A stretch of 64,000 nucleotides of DNA. It comes from Actinomycetes bacterium (GTDB lineage: Bacteria > Actinomycetota > Coriobacteriia > Coriobacteriales > Eggerthellaceae). Where the stretch lies: contig JAEWQO010000136.1 of the NCBI GenBank assembly GCA_023460315.1, forward strand, positions 4,634 through 68,633, written 5' to 3'. Shown here in pieces: positions 6,136-15,252 of this stretch; the first letter of the stretch is position 1, and the number at the start of each line of letters is the position of its first letter. Position numbers and translations under genes: made by a program. Under the pieces are notes generated by a model. It was not told where the DNA came from. It worked only from the letters and a program-made list of their open reading frames with translations, and searched no databases.

Positions 6136-8892
6136 ATGACCCGCCGCAACCTTGAACTCGTTCTCCTCTGCATTGCTGCGCCTCTCGTGGTGCTCCTGTT
6201 TGCCATGATCGCCATCAACCAGGGACAAACGCTCAACTTCAACACGCTCGGAGTGCCTGCCTGCATCTTCGCCGCCTTCATCATCGCACACCTCGCCACG
6301 CGGAAGTTCGCTCCCGGCGCAGACCCCGCCCTGCTGCCGCTTTCGTTTGCCCTGTCAGGCATTGGCATTGCCTTTGTGACAAGACTTGCTCCTGATCTGG
6401 CTGTCAACCAAGCCATGTGGCTGTTCCTTGGCGTAGCCTGCATGATTCTCGTCCTGGTGGTCGTCCGCAACCTCGACAAGATCGCCCGTTTTAAATACAC
6501 GCTCATGATCGTAGGATTCATCCTTCTTCTCTCACCGCTCATTCCCGGCTTGGGACAGGAGATATACGGAAGTCGAATCTGGCTGCATGTGGGAGGCTTT
6601 TCCTTCCAGCCGGGGGAGATCGCAAAGATCGTCATCGTGCTGTTCCTCGCGGGCTATCTCGCACAGAACCGCGAGATGCTGTCGGTGTTCACCTGGCGCG
6701 TTGGCCCCTTCAACCTGCCTGATATCCGAACGCTGCTGCCGCTGCTGCTCATGTGGGGCGTCGCCCTCGTCATTGTCGTGTTCGAAAAGGACCTCGGCAG
6801 CGCCCTGGTGTTCTTCTTCGTATTCCTCACCATGCTCTACGTGACAACCGGCAAGAAGTTCTACCTCGTCGTGGGCCTTGTGCTGGCAGCAATCGGAGGC
6901 GTGGGAGCGTTCTTGGCATTCAACCATGTGCAGATACGCGTCGACACCTGGCTCGACCCCTTCAAGGACGCGCAGAACACGGGCTACCAGCTCACGCAGG
7001 CCATCTACTCGATCGCAGACGGAGACCTGCTGGGCGTCGGTGTGGGGCGTGGCATGGCGGAGCAGATTCCCGTCGTGGAAAGTGACTTCATCTTCGCCGC
7101 CATCGCCGAGGAGATAGGCCTTTTGGGAGCAGCAGGCGTGCTGCTGCTGTTCCTGTGCTTCGCCGTCCGCGGATTCGTGACTGCGGCACGGGCGAAAAGC
7201 GATGTGAGCTCGTTTGTGGCCGTCGGCTTGACGGCAACCATCGTGCTGCAGGCATTCATCATTGTCGGCGGTGTGACGCGTCTCATCCCGCTCACGGGAC
7301 TCACGCTTCCCTTCATCAGCCAAGGCGGGTCGTCTCTCCTGGCCAGCTTCATCAGCGTCGGTTTCCTGCTGCGCTGCGGCGACGAGGGCACCGGCGTCGG
7401 AACGGAGGTGGCAAGCGCCACCAGCTCGCTGCATGCCAACAGTGTCCTCGGGCGCATCTCGCTCGGCAAGCGCCTGACGAATAGCATGTTGGTGTTCTCG
7501 GCGCTGTTCGCTCTGCTTGTCGGCAACCTCACCCTCATCATGGTGGTGCAGGCCGACAACTACCAGAACATGCCGGGGAACAATCACACCCTCGCAAAGG
7601 AAGCGCGCATCGAACGGGGCACCATCTCCACGTACGACGGCACGGTACTCGCGCGCAGCGTGCTCAACGAAGACGGCACCTACACGCGCGAATACCCCGC
7701 AGGCAACCTTGCAAGCCATGTTGTCGGCTACTCCTCAAGCGTCTATGGCACGAGCGGCATTGAAAGCGCCTACGATGACACGCTGAAGGGGCAGCAGAGC
7801 TTTGCCTCCTGGACCGACGTGCTTAACGCAGCCGCCGGCATCGGGACTCCCGGCAACGACGTGACGCTCACACTGAACTCCAAGATCCAGCAGGCGGCGC
7901 AGGATGCCCTCGCGGGGCACAAAGGCGCTTGCGTGGTCATGGACCCCGACACGGGAGCCGTCCTCGCCATGGCATCGTCTCCAACCTACAACGCCTCGGA
8001 TGTCGAAAGCTTACTTGAGCAGGCAGCCGCAAATCCCGATAGCGATGACAGCTCCCTGTTGAACCGCGCAACCGACACCCTTTATGCACCCGGCTCAACG
8101 TTCAAGATCGTGACACTGGCAACCGCTTTCGAGAATAACGTCGCCTCAGAAGACACCGTCTACAGTTCACCGGGAACCATGTCGGTCGGCACGGCCGGAG
8201 AGACCGTTTCAAACTTTGACAAGGCCAATTACGGGAACATAACCCTCGCCCGCGCCATGGAGCTTTCATCGAATACAGTATTTGGGCAGGTGGGCATTCA
8301 AATGGGCGCCGAAACGCTGGTTGAAGGCGCTGAATCGTTTGGATTCAACAAGCAGCTTGACTTCGCCCTGTCGTTGCGCACCTCGCTCATACCGCAACCT
8401 GACGAGATAAGCAGCGACTGGGCACTCGCCTGGCATTCCGCCGGAGAGCCTGTTGGCCAGGACGGGCCCAATGCCACCGTGCTCCAAATGGCACTCGTGG
8501 GCTGTGCCATCGCAAACGACGGCACCATCATGCAGCCCTACCTTGTCGACGGGATATACAACGCCAACGGCGAGCGCAGCTTCACCGCCACACCCACCAC
8601 GTACACGCAAGCCGTCAGCAAAGAAACCGCCAATCGCGTCAAAGAAGTGATGAAAGGGGTCGTCAAGGAAGGAACCGGCACAGCCGCTGCCATTCCCGGT
8701 GTCGAGGTTGCTGGCAAAACCGGCACCGCCGAGAAGGCGGACGGAAATGACAGCTGGTTCGTGGGAATGGCGCCGGCCGACAATCCCCGCGTCGTCGTGT
8801 CCATCGTCATCGAGAAGGGCGATGAGGGCGTAGCGACGGAAAAAGCACAGAATGTGTTAAAAACGGCCCTCGAGGTTCAAGGGCTTTTGTAA
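6136..8892 (+). CDS. SEDS glycosyltransferase-class B PBP fusion (FtsW/RodA-PbpA)
   Basis: One 918-residue frame joins two enzymes that are usually separate. Residues 1-415 are a SEDS polymerase with about ten membrane helices; Asp219 in VFEKDLGSAL matches the catalytic Asp region, and PFISQGGSS is the usual C-terminal motif. After a linker with another membrane segment (about 448-470), residues 475-918 are a class B transpeptidase with Ser654-Thr-Phe-Lys657 (SxxK), Ser711-Ser-Asn713 (SxN) and Lys861-Thr-Gly863 (KTG). In other Actinobacteria rodA and pbpA are neighbouring genes in this same operon, so the fusion fits that pair. The domain order would put both active sites where a SEDS-bPBP complex has them. 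Nothing suggests a sequencing merge: the linker is in frame and protein-like. Confidence 0.93.
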   Translation: MTRRNLELVLLCIAAPLVVLLFAMIAINQGQTLNFNTLGVPACIFAAFIIAHLATRKFAPGADPALLPLSFALSGIGIAFVTRLAPDLAVNQAMWLFLGVACMILVLVVVRNLDKIARFKYTLMIVGFILLLSPLIPGLGQEIYGSRIWLHVGGFSFQPGEIAKIVIVLFLAGYLAQNREMLSVFTWRVGPFNLPDIRTLLPLLLMWGVALVIVVFEKDLGSALVFFFVFLTMLYVTTGKKFYLVVGLVLAAIGGVGAFLAFNHVQIRVDTWLDPFKDAQNTGYQLTQAIYSIADGDLLGVGVGRGMAEQIPVVESDFIFAAIAEEIGLLGAAGVLLLFLCFAVRGFVTAARAKSDVSSFVAVGLTATIVLQAFIIVGGVTRLIPLTGLTLPFISQGGSSLLASFISVGFLLRCGDEGTGVGTEVASATSSLHANSVLGRISLGKRLTNSMLVFSALFALLVGNLTLIMVVQADNYQNMPGNNHTLAKEARIERGTISTYDGTVLARSVLNEDGTYTREYPAGNLASHVVGYSSSVYGTSGIESAYDDTLKGQQSFASWTDVLNAAAGIGTPGNDVTLTLNSKIQQAAQDALAGHKGACVVMDPDTGAVLAMASSPTYNASDVESLLEQAAANPDSDDSSLLNRATDTLYAPGSTFKIVTLATAFENNVASEDTVYSSPGTMSVGTAGETVSNFDKANYGNITLARAMELSSNTVFGQVGIQMGAETLVEGAESFGFNKQLDFALSLRTSLIPQPDEISSDWALAWHSAGEPVGQDGPNATVLQMALVGCAIANDGTIMQPYLVDGIYNANGERSFTATPTTYTQAVSKETANRVKEVMKGVVKEGTGTAAAIPGVEVAGKTGTAEKADGNDSWFVGMAPADNPRVVVSIVIEKGDEGVATEKAQNVLKTALEVQGLL

Positions 8893-8970
8893 ATAAGGTA
8901 TGCTGATGACCAAATGACGGTCTTACCGGGGCAGCACGGCCAAAGCATGTGACCTAAAGGAGCAAGAATC

Positions 8971-10944
8971 GTGACCGGAAACATGATAGGCAGGATTTTC
9001 AACAACCGCTACCAAATAACCGAGCGCATCGGAATCGGCGGCATGGCTGAAGTGTATCGTGCCCAAGACAACGTCTTGGGCCGCATGGTGGCCGTGAAGA
9101 TCATGCTGCCTCAATATGCCGCCGATTCGAACTTCACCCAGCGTTTCAAGCAGGAGGCTGCCGCCTCCGCCAACCTTCAGAGTCCCTATATCGTGAACGT
9201 CTATGACTGGGGGCAAGACGAAGGAACCTATTACATCGTCATGGAATTCGTGCGCGGATCGGATCTGAAAACTGCCATCAACGAGCGCGGCGCCATCAAT
9301 CAGCGCAAGGCAGCCGAAATCGGATCACAGGTATGCCAGGCGCTTTCCGTCGCGCATAACCTGGACATCGTGCACCGTGACATCAAGCCGCAAAACATCA
9401 TGGTCCAGCCTGACGGCAATGTGAAGGTGATGGATTTTGGCATCGCACGTGCCAAGAATTCCGTCATGACGCAGACCTCATCCGTGTTGGGCACGGCGCA
9501 TTATATCTCCCCCGAGCAGGCACAGGGCAAGGAGCTGACCGCCACAAGCGACATCTATTCGCTCGGAATCGTACTGTATGAGGCAGCGACGGGCAAGCTG
9601 CCGTTTGACGGACCCGATGCCGTGAGCGTGGCCATGAAGCAGGTCAATGATTACCCCACGCCCCCTCGCGAGATAAACCCCGACCTTGACCCAGCGCTTG
9701 AGGCCATCATCATGAAGGCCATGTCCAAGAACCCCTCTGAGCGCTTCGCCACCGCCCAAGACATGCGCCATGCCCTGAATGACTACCTTGCCGGACGCCC
9801 TGTTGCGCTCGGAGGATTCACCGGCGCCGAAACTGCCGTCATAGGCGGCGTCGCGCCCTTGTCTGCCGATGGCACTGCCGTCATGCCCGCCATGGGCGGC
9901 ACCAACCCCGTGAACAGCGGGAACGGTGGAAAAAACTATCGCAACTCCAATACCAAGAAGAAAAGCCCCAAGAAGGCGATCGCCATCGTCATTGGCATCA
10001 TTGCCGCATTGGCCCTCATCGGCGGGCTCGCGTTTGCTTTCACGGGAGGGTTCAGCTCAGGCGATCCCGTTCCCGACGTGACGGGCAAGACCGTCGACGA
10101 GGCCACAACCGTCCTCCAAAACGCCGGATTTGAAGTGGGCACCACCAGCACAAAATATGACGATAGCGTTGAGGCAGGAAAAGTCATTAGCCAAGATCCT
10201 GCCGCTGAGGCCAAGCGGGAAAAGGGCACGAAAGTCAACCTCGTCGTCTCTCAGGGAACTGAGCAAGTCTCGGTACCAGACCTGACAGGCATGTCTGCCG
10301 ATGAGGCCAAGCAGGCCCTGAAAGAAAAGGGGCTGGTGCCTGTCGGAGGCGAGGCAAAATATTCCGACACCGTTGCGCAAAACCGGGTCATGGGCCAGTC
10401 TCCCGCAGCAGGCAGCACGGTTGCCAAGGGCGCCTCGATTGAATACTACCTCTCTCTCGGCACTGAAAGCATCAGCGTGCCTGATGTCGTTGGCAAGGGT
10501 GAAGCGGCTGCGAGAGCATCCCTCCAGAACGCCGGGTTTGACGTGACCGTCGACTATTCCTACAGCGACAGCGTGGCCGAGGGCAACGTGATCAGCCAAT
10601 CTCCCAACGCCAACTCCAAGCTCGGCAAAGGAGAGACCGTTTCCATCACCGTCAGCAACGGCAAGCAGCCAGCTTCGTCCTTCACCGTGTCCGCCTCCAC
10701 CATTGGTGACGGCGGATATGTCTCCCCCAGTTCCATGACCGTCGACAAGGGCAGCAGCGTCACCTTCACCGTGTCCGTCAACACGGGCTACACCGTATCG
10801 TCCGTGACGGACACGAATGGCAAAACCTACTCGGTCAGCGCGAGCGGAGGTACGTTCACCGTGAGCAACGTGACCAGCGATGTGGCGGTGACGGTGACGT
10901 TCAAGCAGGAGACGACATCCAACCAGACCGACGTCACGTCCTGA
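8971..10944 (+). CDS. pknB: PASTA-domain Ser/Thr protein kinase PknB
   Basis: A 657-residue transmembrane kinase. The kinase domain (13-275) has the glycine loop GIGGMAEV (21-28), Lys43, HRDIKPQN (135-142) and DFG (155-157), so it should be active. A basic juxtamembrane stretch precedes a membrane helix at 336-358. Outside are three PASTA domains (about 365-429, 432-498, 499-565), which sense muropeptides or lipid II. Residues 570-645 add an InlB-B-repeat-like domain (GGYVSPSSMTVDKGSSVTFTVS), which is not part of standard PknB. The GTG at 8971 has AAAGGAG 8 bases upstream. Last gene of the fha operon, followed by a terminator. Confidence 0.93.
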   Translation: MTGNMIGRIFNNRYQITERIGIGGMAEVYRAQDNVLGRMVAVKIMLPQYAADSNFTQRFKQEAAASANLQSPYIVNVYDWGQDEGTYYIVMEFVRGSDLKTAINERGAINQRKAAEIGSQVCQALSVAHNLDIVHRDIKPQNIMVQPDGNVKVMDFGIARAKNSVMTQTSSVLGTAHYISPEQAQGKELTATSDIYSLGIVLYEAATGKLPFDGPDAVSVAMKQVNDYPTPPREINPDLDPALEAIIMKAMSKNPSERFATAQDMRHALNDYLAGRPVALGGFTGAETAVIGGVAPLSADGTAVMPAMGGTNPVNSGNGGKNYRNSNTKKKSPKKAIAIVIGIIAALALIGGLAFAFTGGFSSGDPVPDVTGKTVDEATTVLQNAGFEVGTTSTKYDDSVEAGKVISQDPAAEAKREKGTKVNLVVSQGTEQVSVPDLTGMSADEAKQALKEKGLVPVGGEAKYSDTVAQNRVMGQSPAAGSTVAKGASIEYYLSLGTESISVPDVVGKGEAAARASLQNAGFDVTVDYSYSDSVAEGNVISQSPNANSKLGKGETVSITVSNGKQPASSFTVSASTIGDGGYVSPSSMTVDKGSSVTFTVSVNTGYTVSSVTDTNGKTYSVSASGGTFTVSNVTSDVAVTVTFKQETTSNQTDVTS

Positions 10945-11003
10945 CGAATCGAGCGAGGCTTGATGCCGGTCCCGCATCCGCATCGAATTTCCCGCTTCGA
11001 CGA

Positions 11004-11038
11004 TGTGCCTCGCTTTCAAAGGGCGAGGCACATTTCTT
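11004..11038 (+). terminator. Terminator of the fha-pknB operon
   Basis: A perfect 10-bp inverted repeat (11004-11013 against 11023-11032) with a 9-nt loop is followed by TTTCTT. It lies 60 bases after the pknB stop. Confidence 0.75.
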
Positions 11039-11078
11039 ATCCCCGACATGACGAGACGAGCATCAGCCGATAAGCAAG

Positions 11079-11116
11079 CCGATGCCGGGAAGGACTCAGG
11101 CGTTTCCCGGCATCGG
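11079..11116. repeat. Stem-loop of unknown role
   Basis: A perfect 12-bp inverted repeat (11079-11090 against 11105-11116) with a 14-nt loop lies between the pknB terminator and tRNA-Arg. There is no T tract on either strand, so it need not be a terminator. Confidence 0.4.
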
Positions 11117-11251
11117 CCCCGAAGGATCGCCCGATCGTGACCGCTGGCCTCCCCCGCCCCGCGTCTTGTGAGCCAAAGATATCTTGTGGGCACGACGCTC
11201 TTCCATTGTTTCACGCCGCAGCGCGCGGGGGAATGCTACAATACCAATCGC

Positions 11252-11327
11252 GCCTCCGTAGCTCAGGGGACAGAGCACCGCTCTCCTAAAGCGGGTGTCG
11301 TGCGTTCGAATCGCGCCGGGGGCACCA
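11252..11327 (+). tRNA. tRNA-Arg (anticodon CCT)
   Basis: A complete cloverleaf: acceptor GCCTCCG (11252-11258) pairs with CGGGGGC (11317-11323) and is followed by A and an encoded CCA. The D arm is GCTC/GAGC. The anticodon stem is CCGCT/AGCGG with loop CTCCTAA, anticodon CCT. The T arm GTGCG/CGCGC has loop TTCGAAT. It decodes AGG. Confidence 0.95.
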
Positions 11328-11336
11328 CCGTTCATG

Positions 11337-11367
11337 AAACGGCGCCGCAGAATGCAGCGCCGTTTTT
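11337..11367 (+). terminator. Terminator after tRNA-Arg
   Basis: A perfect 9-bp inverted repeat (11337-11345 against 11357-11365) with an 11-nt loop runs into TTTTT. It starts 10 bases after the tRNA. Confidence 0.85.
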
Positions 11368-11434
11368 CATCGATCTGCTAACCGCACCACAAACCGCTTT
11401 AGCCTCCCAAACGCCTCAGCCGCACCGAATCCCG

Positions 11435-12751
11435 TCACTCCCGCAATGCGGCAGCGGCGTCCTTGAGAACCAGCGTGACCGTAGTTCCCAGGCCAAGGGC
11501 ACTCTCAACCTCCATGTGCGTGCCGGGGCCAAAATAGCCGCAGATGCGATCATGCACGTTTTTCACCGCAATGCCACATCCGGTCGATGATTCGGGATGG
11601 AGAATGTTCTGACGGGCTTCCTCGGTCATGCCCACGCCGTTGTCGGCGACGCTCACAATCACATCGCCTCCCTGCACCAGAGCCTTCACCGACACGGTCA
11701 GCTTGCCTTCGGATGGCAACGCATGTCTCACGGAATTCTCCACCAAAGGCTGAACGAGGAAGGGCGGGATCAGCAGATCCTTCACCTCAGGGTCCACCGT
11801 CACCTCCATGCACACCCGCTCCTCTCCGAATCGGGCGACTTCGAACGAGAAGTACCGCAGCGTCTGCTCCATCTCTCGCTCGAACAGGATGAGATCGGCC
11901 GAATCTTCGAGCGTGCGACGATAAAACACGGCGAATTCCCTCAGCAAGATGCGAGCCTTCTCAGGATCGGTCCGTATAAGCGAAGCGATGGTGTTGATGG
12001 TGTTGAACAGGAAATGGGGATTGATCTGGCTTTGAAGGGCCTTGAGCTCCATGCTGGTGGCAAGATTGGTTTGCTCCTCAAGCGCCGCGGCGGCCATCTG
12101 AGTTGAAAGCAGCTGACCGAACCCTTCGGCGATGGACTTCTGCGTCTCGCTGATATGGCGCGCGTTGCGATAGTAAAATTTGAGCGTCCCCTCGACATTG
12201 CGACCGACGACAAGGGGAACGATGATGGCCGCCTTGATGGTGACCGACCCCGCCGGAAACCCGATATCCTCCGGAGTGAGCAGGACGCGCATCCTTCCAT
12301 CGGTGATCGTGGCATGCGTGGCATGCGTCCGTATGATGCTGCCCGACGGATTGTCGGCTTCCTCATAGCCCGCATACCCAAGGATATGCTCCTTGTCGGT
12401 GATGGCCACCGCAATTCCCGCCGTTGAGGGGAGCAACAGCCCGCATACCTTCTGTGCCGCGTCGACATTCAAGCCATTCTTCATGCTGGCAAGTGTTTGA
12501 GATGCCAGCATGAGCATGGCGTTGGATTGGCGAGCACGGACGGAGTCGGGATCCATGATCAGCCTGATGACAATGACCAGAGAGAAGGTGAACACCGCAC
12601 CTGCCCCTATCATGATGCCGACATTGCTGTATGGCATGATGATGGCCCAGACCAGCACAAGGCCCGCGAGAACCGTGATGGTGAACGTAAGCATCTCAAG
12701 CGTGAACAGACGTGGCAGCTTCGACTTCTCGTCTTTTCTCTCGTCCTGCAT
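11435..12751 (-). CDS. LytS/YehU-type sensor histidine kinase
   Basis: A 438-residue membrane kinase. Two helices (about 20-40 and 44-64) anchor it; residues 80-215 look like a GAF sensor domain. The phospho-acceptor region LKALQSQINPHFLFN with His246 is the His_kinase (PF06580) signature, and the ATP domain has VSVADNGVGMT and GCGIAVKNVHDRI. The ATG at 12751 follows GGGAGG by 5 bases and is preferred over the upstream in-frame ATG at 12769. The partner is usually a LytTR response regulator; none is present in the window. It lies 27 bases after the TauE-like permease and is likely co-transcribed with it. Confidence 0.9.
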   Translation of the reverse strand: MQDERKDEKSKLPRLFTLEMLTFTITVLAGLVLVWAIIMPYSNVGIMIGAGAVFTFSLVIVIRLIMDPDSVRARQSNAMLMLASQTLASMKNGLNVDAAQKVCGLLLPSTAGIAVAITDKEHILGYAGYEEADNPSGSIIRTHATHATITDGRMRVLLTPEDIGFPAGSVTIKAAIIVPLVVGRNVEGTLKFYYRNARHISETQKSIAEGFGQLLSTQMAAAALEEQTNLATSMELKALQSQINPHFLFNTINTIASLIRTDPEKARILLREFAVFYRRTLEDSADLILFEREMEQTLRYFSFEVARFGEERVCMEVTVDPEVKDLLIPPFLVQPLVENSVRHALPSEGKLTVSVKALVQGGDVIVSVADNGVGMTEEARQNILHPESSTGCGIAVKNVHDRICGYFGPGTHMEVESALGLGTTVTLVLKDAAAALRE

Positions 12752-12778
12752 TGAACCCTCCCACCGCATCGTAGCGTG

Positions 12779-13720
12779 CTATCCCATTATGCCCAATTCG
12801 TTGGCCGCAAGAAGGACCGCGGCGACGATGAGAAAACCGCCGAACAGGAACCGCAGCGCCCGTTCGGGTATGACACTCACCAGACGCGCTCCGATAACAG
12901 CCCCCGGAACCGAGCCGATGGCCACCGCAAGGCCCGCAAGGTAGTCGACATTGCCGAGCAGGCTCTGCTCGATGGTACCCGGGATGGCGAGCAGCATGAC
13001 GGCTATGAGCGACGTTCCCGATGCCAGGCGCATAGGCAGGTTCAGCAGAGACAGCATGAGCGGAACCATGATGAACCCGCCGCCCACGCCAACATAGCCC
13101 GAAACCACCCCCGCGCCAAGGCCGATGGCCGCGCCGATGAGCAACTGCTTGCGGGAAAACCGCGGAAGCTCCTCTTCCTTCTCCGCATCCTCGAAAGAGG
13201 GCCGTGCATCTTTTGAAGTCTCAAGGGCATCCGATGCTGCCTCTTTCCCGCATCGCTCGCCAGAGCCACCGAAGGCTGCCTGAAACCGATGATGGGGGAT
13301 GGCATCTGTCGTGGCCGAAGGGGAACAGCCCCCTCGTCCTCCGCCCATCCTGATAGCCTTTCCCAACATGTTCACCGCCGAATATCCGATGATGAGCGCG
13401 GCGGCCAGCATAACCGCCCAATCCGGAGACAGATGGGCAAGCCAGACGCCAAGGGGCGACATCAGAGCGCCGCCGATCCCCGCCGCGAAGCCAAGCGACG
13501 GCACGCAGGTTTTATGGCGGACATGCGAGATAGCACCCGAGATAGAGGTAGGGATAATGGCGAACAGGGAGGTGGCTGTCGACATGATCGGGCTCATGCC
13601 AAATGCCAGTCGAAAAATGGGAACCATGACCGTGCCGCCGCCAATGCCAAGCAATCCCGACATGATGCCAATGCCAATGCCAACCACCGCGGGAATGATC
13701 AGCGAAGCAACTATATCCAT
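12779..13720 (-). CDS. TauE/SafE (DUF81) family permease
   Basis: A 313-residue polytopic membrane protein with the internal duplication of this family: each half carries a GIGGG-type motif, GLLGIGGGTVMVPI near the N-terminus and GYVGVGGGFIMVPL in the second half. A hydrophilic, charged loop of about 60 residues with two cysteines (about 145-200) separates the halves and is longer than usual. Family members export sulfite, sulfoacetate or related anions; the substrate here cannot be told. It precedes the LytS-like kinase, which may regulate it. Confidence 0.85.
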   Translation of the reverse strand: MDIVASLIIPAVVGIGIGIMSGLLGIGGGTVMVPIFRLAFGMSPIMSTATSLFAIIPTSISGAISHVRHKTCVPSLGFAAGIGGALMSPLGVWLAHLSPDWAVMLAAALIIGYSAVNMLGKAIRMGGGRGGCSPSATTDAIPHHRFQAAFGGSGERCGKEAASDALETSKDARPSFEDAEKEEELPRFSRKQLLIGAAIGLGAGVVSGYVGVGGGFIMVPLMLSLLNLPMRLASGTSLIAVMLLAIPGTIEQSLLGNVDYLAGLAVAIGSVPGAVIGARLVSVIPERALRFLFGGFLIVAAVLLAANELGIMG

Positions 13721-13837
13721 GAATGCCGTGCTTTCCTCTCGTGTCTCAGCAAGTCGGCATAAAGAAGGCTCGCCCTTGAGGCCTCTTGCAGCCGGAGCCC
13801 TACCGACAATGAAAATGAGTTGGCCGATGAACCCCTA

Positions 13838-15133
13838 TCACTCAGCTATGTTGAGGCGGATCTCGCTCGTGACACCCGGATCAATGCCGCTTCGTGTCGC
13901 GGATGCATTTGCCGTCCGCACGGCCCCGGCAGCAATCTGGCGCTGTGCAGCAGACTGCATAAGTGCCGTTTGCAGGATCTGGTCGTTTTCCATGCGCGCC
14001 ATCAGTTCAGGCCACACGAATTGGAACTCGAAGTATTTTGCACAGTTTCGCTGCGCATACGTGGTCGCCTCGCCGGTGGCCGCCTTGGCCGCCTTGCGAT
14101 ACGCCTTCTTGTCGGGGCGGGCCAAGCTTCGCAGAAACGCGGTCAGCCGGATGCGCCACTCAATGCCAGCCTCGAGGAACGGGCCGGGATAGGGTTCGAG
14201 CGAAGAAGGCTTCACCTGCAACAGGTCGATTTGGGTGCGACTGTACTCCATCTTGCGATATTCGTAGAGCCAACGGAAGATATCCTGACGAAACCGCGTT
14301 CCCTCGCTCTCCGTCTCAGGGGGGAGGTGGCGGAGGTTCAGCCGATTGTCAAACCAGATGTCGGAACCGTACATACGCAGGTCGAGCATGTAGTCCAGAT
14401 CTTCGCCGCGCGCAATCCACGGATCGAACGAAAGACGCTTGAACGCTTCCTTGTGAAGGATGAGACAGCCCCCACACACGTGATTCGAGCGGGACAGGCG
14501 CGGCCCGCGCATGGCCTTGGTGATCCATTTGTTGAACGCCTTGCCCTGCTGCCAGAAATGGTTGTACCACCGATCCTGGCTCTTCGAAAGGTATGATCCT
14601 TCCGAATTGAAATAGAAGCCCGTCTTCGCCAAGATGGGAATGCCTTTTTTCGTCAGCTTGCCCAAGCCGTACATGGCCTTCTGCAGAAAGTCGGCATCGT
14701 CAACGATCTCGTCATCGTCAAGAAACACGATGGAATCGAAGCCGAGGGTGTTTGCCACAACCAAGCCAAGGTTGCGAATGGCCCCATACCCCGTCAGCCC
14801 TATCTCCTTCGACAGGGTGCCCAGACCCAACTGCTCCATGCGCTGCTGGATGAGCGCAAGTTCGGGCGCCCCGACGACAGCAATGTTCAAAGAGGGGTAC
14901 TGCGAAACCTGAGCCTGAATCTTTTCGGCAGCCTGGTTCTCAATGGAGGGCTCGCTTGCCACCAACACGACAATCTGGCCAATGCCGCGCACCTTCTGCA
15001 ACGAGCGCAGCATCCGGGGAAGCTCGCCTGGCTGTGAGATGGGAGTTGCATGATCGTACGTCGCAAGCACGCTGCCGCCCTCTTTGCGGCGGCGTGCTGA
15101 CACGAAGGTCGGAATGACGATAACCGGATTCAT
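13838..15133 (-). CDS. GT-A fold glycosyltransferase, family 2-like
   Basis: A 431-residue soluble protein. It starts MNPVIVIPTFVSARR, the usual first strand of a family 2 transferase, and has the metal/sugar-nucleotide motif VFLDDDEIVDD (about 155-165) and a likely acceptor-site GEDLDYML in the middle. A C-terminal stretch of about 100 residues is helical and not recognised. Donor and acceptor are unknown. There is no obvious cell-surface cluster around it, so the role may be in housekeeping glycan or glycoprotein synthesis. The ATG at 15133 opens directly on the homologous strand. Confidence 0.75.
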   Translation of the reverse strand: MNPVIVIPTFVSARRRKEGGSVLATYDHATPISQPGELPRMLRSLQKVRGIGQIVVLVASEPSIENQAAEKIQAQVSQYPSLNIAVVGAPELALIQQRMEQLGLGTLSKEIGLTGYGAIRNLGLVVANTLGFDSIVFLDDDEIVDDADFLQKAMYGLGKLTKKGIPILAKTGFYFNSEGSYLSKSQDRWYNHFWQQGKAFNKWITKAMRGPRLSRSNHVCGGCLILHKEAFKRLSFDPWIARGEDLDYMLDLRMYGSDIWFDNRLNLRHLPPETESEGTRFRQDIFRWLYEYRKMEYSRTQIDLLQVKPSSLEPYPGPFLEAGIEWRIRLTAFLRSLARPDKKAYRKAAKAATGEATTYAQRNCAKYFEFQFVWPELMARMENDQILQTALMQSAAQRQIAAGAVRTANASATRSGIDPGVTSEIRLNIAE

Positions 15134-15226
15134 ACGCTTCCTCTATGGTTCGGGTCTCGGGCGGCGAACGGGAAATCGTCTGGCACGCACCGAGGCGGTT
15201 TCAGCCTCATGGCCGAAAGCGGCATG

Positions 15227-15252
15227 AAGCCGATACGACCAAGAATCGGCTT
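15227..15252 (-). terminator. Stem-loop at the queT 3' end
   Basis: An 8-bp inverted repeat (15227-15234 against 15245-15252) overlaps the queT stop codon. No T tract follows on the minus strand, so termination is uncertain. Confidence 0.35.

Noticed and set aside
11205..11220. Possible third parS-like site (TTGTTTCACG)
   Set aside because: Only the left half matches TGTTTCACG; the right half lacks GTGAAACA.
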